Below the pieces are notes generated by a model, which was not told the DNA's origin, did no database searches, and worked only from the letters and a program-made list of their open reading frames with translations. The position numbers and the translations under genes were made by a program. DNA of 64,000 bases from Anarhynchus alexandrinus (Eukaryota; Chordata; Aves; Charadriiformes; Charadriidae): positions 1 to 64,000 of the forward strand of contig VUYV01000772.1 of the NCBI GenBank assembly GCA_008711295.1, written 5' to 3'. Positions 58,937-64,000 of this stretch are shown piece after piece. Each line of letters opens with the position of its first letter. Within the stretch, counting starts at the first letter, position 1.

Positions 58937-61900
58937 AAAGATCAGTATGGATGTGTATGATTAGGATGTAAACAAGATAAAAATCAAACTTTTTTAAACA
59001 ATAAAAATATGGGTAGGAAGAACCCACAGATTTGGTAATATACTGTCAGGTAATTTTATTTAATAAAATTATTCATTTTTGAGTGCACTTTCTTTGGCTC
59101 CAGTTCCCTTGAATTGAAAACTAGAGGCATTCTGATAATTATATCGCAAGGTATTCTTAATTTCAAGTTTTAATCTCTGCAGGAACAGGTATGTCTCCTG
59201 CAACACTTTGGTCATCTTGTACTTCTAGATGACCATCTGAGATGACAATTTTCTTGCAGAACTCAGGACCATGATCACAGGAGGTGATGTTAATTATGGG
59301 ATTTGGGTCCATAGTAAAGTGTTACTTAGGCTAAAAAGAATAAAAAGGGCTCAGTAAATACTGACAGTGGATTCTGTATCGCGGTCTTCAAAGGAGCGGT
59401 GCGAAGTGTAAGGTATAATTATCCTCGCTGACATTATAACATTCAGAATGACTGTCCCTTGTTTAAGGAAAGAAGCCCTGGTTTTGCAGTACCTTCTGAG
59501 TGTCTCTGTACTTTGCAAATGGAAGTTAATTGGGCACAAACTGTTTGAAAAGGGAAAACAATATTCACGTTTTATGAAAATGAAGCCATTTGACAGGTTC
59601 ACGGGAAGTGTTAATGGTAAATCTGTGCATCGACACTGCTTCACTGTCTGCTCCGCTGCCTTCCATGCCAAAATTGATATTTGATGAAATAGCATTCATT
59701 CATGTGAAAACAAACAATCCCTGAATAGACCGAGCTTGTGACACAAGCTAATTTTTTGTACATTATTGATTCTTGTGAATTTCAGCTAAGGCTCGGATTA
59801 TTTATTTTTTAAGTAAATGTTTTGCCATTTGCTATTTTGGGGTAATCAACAGCTTAGTAAAGCTGGCAAGTCAGCCCATTTGTGTTCAACATAAGTGTGT
59901 ACTTAATAAATGCATACTAAGTCTTGCTTCCTTCAGTAATTGACAGTTGTCTTTCAAAAAAATAATAATAATAAAAGGAGAAATCGCACTCCCTTCTTTT
60001 TACTGCCCTTATTTAATTAAATGAAAGGTGTGGTAAAGTGTAGAAAATTTTGATTCCACAGTAAATCATAGTAATAGTTTCTCATTTAGTAAGGCTTAGC
60101 TGTGAAATTAGAGGTGTAATTGTTATCTCCATAACTAAGGACATCAATAAATATTTGCTTTTATAATAATAATTATACAACAAACCACGGTCTAAATCTT
60201 CTTTTAAAGTTAACCTCAACTCACAAGACAAGAAGAGGGAAGTCTGGGACTAATTCCGAGTTACACGTGTAGAACTGAACCCCAACATCTACCTCTGGGC
60301 ACCAGTTTAAATCGGGAGACTAATATACACAGATGGTTAGTACCCGTGTTGAACTTGGCATTATCAATAACTGCTTTATTTTAGGGAGCTGTAGCTTAAT
60401 TGCTGTTAGTGGTGATTGTAGCCTTTCAGTTACTTATCTTGGCCATTATTTTTGCCATTGCCTTGTTCATGGATGTCGATAATTGCGTATTTACTCATCG
60501 ATGACTAAAGGAAGCGTGCCAATTTTACAATCAAGCCTCCAAATATCTTTTGTGACATACTAGAAGATATCAGTCAATTCTTAACCCATTGAATTGGCAT
60601 TCAAAAATAGATACTTTATAGGTGCTGTTTGCATCCTTGTAATTTTATTTATCTACCAAACTTGTAATTTGAAAGTCTATAATCAGATTTGACAGCATCC
60701 ATTTTCAATAAAAACATATTGCCTGTATTCAGGTCCTCTCTGAATTTCACATTTGCCAATTCCCAAATAATTTTTTTTCTCACCCAGGATCAGTCTTGAT
60801 CATCCACCTTGGAATACTAATGCCACATTAACATTCTTCTAGTACTACAGAATTCCCAGTAGTGTTACTAAGTTAACAGCAGCAGGCGAGACGTTTGCTT
60901 TGAGAATTGCGCCATAATTCTGGTGCCAAAGACTCCTGACATCTCAGAAACATCCTAGCCCTGGTAGATTTAACCAAACATACTCTTCATTTTTTCAGTG
61001 GACTGGAAGATACCTTATTATGTTCAAGAATACCCTTTTTTCCCCCCAGATGAAAAGAAATATTTATTAAAAATTTACACATTTCTGTCTCACATAAAAA
61101 GTTGAACCGGTCTTTTTAGCTGATGAAAGTAGCTTTACCTACAATTTGTTTCCACTACCCTTAAAAGTCTTTCTAACGCTGTCTTTATTTCTGTCGGTCA
61201 TTAATCTTTCCTAATTTATTCAGTTCCCTTGATGAATTTTCAGCCACTGTTATTAATCACATTTTATGAAGCGCAATTTATTTCTCTCATTTTTGTCTGC
61301 AAGTAGCTTTAATGATTTTTGGCCGCTTGCACGTCAGCGCTAAATATGGATATGGTTTTAGCCAAAAATCTTTGCTGTTTTTGTTGTGAAACTAGTGCTG
61401 CTCATTTATCAAATAAATTGTCCTTGAAGATCTTCCACTCCTATTTTTCTGTTTAGTTCCACCCACCCCCACCATAGTCAGCTTCATGAATTAACAACAC
61501 TAAGAGGAAAGGTTGTTTTGTTTTTTTTTAAATCTGACTGATTTTAGTACTTTTGAATGTATTACCCTAATTCTGCAAGTGGTTTCAAGAGTTCCAGCAC
61601 TGATCATTACAACGGCTTAATTATAAGTCATTTTGCAAAATTACATGTTTGTCACTAGTTCTTGTGGCTTTTCCAGTATTGGCCCCTACTTTGAGATCTA
61701 ATTAATTTCTAATTAATTTCTCATCCTTTTCTCTGGAGCAATTTTCCCTGCGGGCTCCAGGGAGCTTAGTGATGTGAAGAACTACAGTTCTGACAACTCA
61801 GAATTAAATTATCTAATAAAATGGGTGTGGCTGCTCTCTTAATGTCCCTTTAATCGTCTTTTATCTCTGATCGTTATTTCCTTCCTGTAAATACAGGACT

Positions 61901-62827
61901 TCAGATTTATAGGACCTAAACCCCTTCAAACTTAGGCCACGTTTATTTGTGTCTTACCAAGTATTTTCCCACACCAGTGTTGATGCCTCAAATTTGGCTG
62001 TAGCCTTTGAACACCCAAGGAACACCTGGCAAAGACATGAACCGGGCGAGCTGCTTATATTACTTAATTAGCCAAAGTGGGAGTCTATAGGGTCTGGAGT
62101 TTCTCCAGATAAACCCGATTTATCAAAATTTGACAGCGCACTCTACCACTGGACATCTCGGAGGTGTCGTGCTGTTCCAAGAGATGCAGTTACGGCAACC
62201 AACACTGAGACAGTTTGTGGCAAAACACATAGTTTGTTTCTGGAAATAAGTCTCATTTCATTCGCTTTCTGTTATACAATTGATTGTTATTATATGAAGA
62301 AAAAAAAAAGCTATCAGAAGTGAGTTTGAGGAGGGCTTTTTCCATTCTTATGGTCATTTCCTCTCCTCGTCTGGAAACTTTTGAATGTTCCTTCCCAATA
62401 TCCTTCAAATATCACCTGTTTGCACAAAACTTATCCCCCCCAAAAAAAAACCCCAAAGGAAGCGTATCAGGTAGAAGAAAAGTACATTATTTTAGCACTG
62501 CAGAGGATAATAAAAGGTTTGACAGGCTTTGACTTCTGTGTCTTTTAAACTTTCATCACCAAATGATGTTTGACACACTTCCCCCCTTCCCTCCCAAGAA
62601 ATTAAGAAGTTCAATAAGAGAACAAAGAAAATATTTGTTTCGCAAATTCAGAATGTTATTTCAGAAGAGAAACTCCTTTGAATTGACTCATTTAGAAGTA
62701 TGTTTCCTATCGTATAATAGTGGGAGGGGAAAAAAAAATCCATGGTAACTGCAAAACTATTCAGGGGAGGGGTGTCAAGTCAACTTGCGAAGAGACACAA
62801 GCTGTCTTCCCTTCCTCTTTTTGCAAG

Positions 62828-62929
62828 TGCTAACTAATGAAGATTACTATGGTTTTCTTCCCATCACATTTTATTCCGACAGATTAGGGATGCTCCAAGA
62901 AGTCGTAGTAGGAGCATGTCTCCAGACAG
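62828..62929 (+). other. Exon-like open segment in FARSB intron 16
   Basis: 102 bases preceded by a good pyrimidine tract and AG (tcctctttttgcaag) and followed by CAG/GTAGAC. Read from exon 16's phase it is open: 34 residues containing VLTNEDYYGFLPITFYSD and GMLQEVVVGACLQT. It would leave phase 1 again. It has no counterpart in human FARSB that I know, so it may be chance. Confidence 0.2.
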
Positions 62930-64000
62930 GTAGACTTTTCATTTTCTACCAGTTTCTGTCAACTCCCAGGACCATCTAAAACATCGGCATTTGCGTTCCT
63001 GAGCTCAAGGTGTTCATCTCTTCTACCTGACATTAAGTCTTTGCTCTCCTGCTGTTCCTTTACTGGGAAGGCCTCTTCAGAGTTTAATTCTTTTTGCCCT
63101 CCCCCTGCAAAGGCAACTATCTTTTTTCAGGCATCGTAACAAGTCTAACAGATAAAAATCTTCCTTGCATCAAGAATTGTAAATGTCTGCACAGTTTACA
63201 TCACACGATATACAATTAGGTAATTTCTATTTTTCCTGTCTTCTTACATTTTGAAATTGAAAATATAGTTTATGATTAAGAAATAATTTTCTATATTGCA
63301 CAGTCTTCTCTAGAAAAGAGAAGGGGGCAGTGATCTGAGGGGTGAGGGTCAGGGTGCAGGTCTGGTGAAGTGCTACACTGCACTGGTGCCGCAGCTTCAT
63401 CCTTCCATCCTCTTTGCCCCTGCACAGCTTGCTATGGCTGGAGGCCAACTAAGTGCCCGGGCGCTTTCATTTTCACGACTACATTAATATTAACGTTAGC
63501 AATTGTGAGCATGTTGAATGTATCGCTCGTAGTTCAGCACTCCTCTCATCTGGTTTGATTTTTGAACTGCGATATGGGGGCAGAGGGGCAGGACTTCAAA
63601 TTTAGTCTTACATACGTTTTCTAACATTTAACTATGCCATAAAATTTTAAACGGGAGTTTGCAAGATTTTGGCTCAAACTTTTGGATCAGCGTGAACGCA
63701 GGATGTTAAGATTAGTATTTCTGTTGCCGACAGCGGAGGAACTGACTTTACCTTTCACCTTTGCTTGTGGTGTGCGTATTAGGAAACGGTAGATAGCAAA
63801 GCAATGCCGAGCTAGTTCAGACTCAACCCCGTACACGTGCTGGGCACAGACCCTCCTTGTTTGGGTCCAGAAGCAGAATAGCCATATTTATTGCAGACCC
63901 AATATTGCTCCTGGTGCTGAGCCGGCTCACGCTCAGCCCGTTCAAGGATTTCTGCTCCTTGGGGTGCAGCCATGTGCTTCAGCCACAAGGCGTTGCTTTG

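Larger units (their letters stand above)
55681..64000 (+). other. FARSB intron 16, runs off the window
   Basis: At least 8.3 kb. I searched by eye for the expected C-terminal segment (human-like PAFFPGRCAEIFARG) and found nothing, so the last exon is probably past 64000. The stretch is AT-rich and has no CR1. It holds a duplicated 29-bp unit around the N at 58876, an (AAT)n run near 59959-59974 and an exon-like open segment at 62828-62929. Confidence 0.7.

Overview
This window is vertebrate nuclear DNA, almost certainly from a bird. Coding sequence is split into short exons with GT/AG splice sites, and the dominant interspersed repeat is CR1, whose 3' tails end in the avian-type ATTCTATG-like repeat. 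The order MOGAT1-FARSB in divergent orientation matches the human 2q36.1 arrangement (known synteny; I recognised both proteins from the translated exons). The species cannot be fixed from the sequence.

Layout: 1-6293 is the flank beyond the 3' end of MOGAT1. It holds two short CR1 tails, one longer truncated CR1 and no gene I can support. 6294-29276, minus strand, is MOGAT1 (monoacylglycerol acyltransferase 1). All six coding exons are visible, every phase fits, and the product is 334 residues. About 29.0-30.56 kb is a CpG-rich head-to-head promoter region between the two start codons (about 930 bp apart), interrupted by a 232-base assembly gap. 30206-55680, plus strand, is FARSB (phenylalanine--tRNA ligase beta subunit). 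Sixteen coding exons give 539 codons plus one base. The last exon, about 50 residues by comparison with the human protein, is not in the window, so 55681-64000 is read as intron 16.

The two genes do unrelated jobs, glyceride synthesis at the ER and cytosolic charging of tRNA-Phe, and share only the promoter region. Nothing like an operon, CRISPR array, toxin system or intact provirus is present.

The less ordinary signals are structural. A nested duplication at 12.1-13.5 kb looks like a CR1-filled allele with the empty-site allele spliced into it. Single-N joins sit at or beside near-identical duplicated sequence at most sites. A 54-bp tandem repeat has a perfect hairpin in each unit. There are an exact 52-bp and an exact 29-bp direct repeat, two nearly identical opposed CR1 copies in MOGAT1 introns, a small CpG cluster just upstream of MOGAT1 exon 2, and an exon-like phase 1-1 open segment in FARSB intron 16. 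All are read by eye, and no alignment or search was run.
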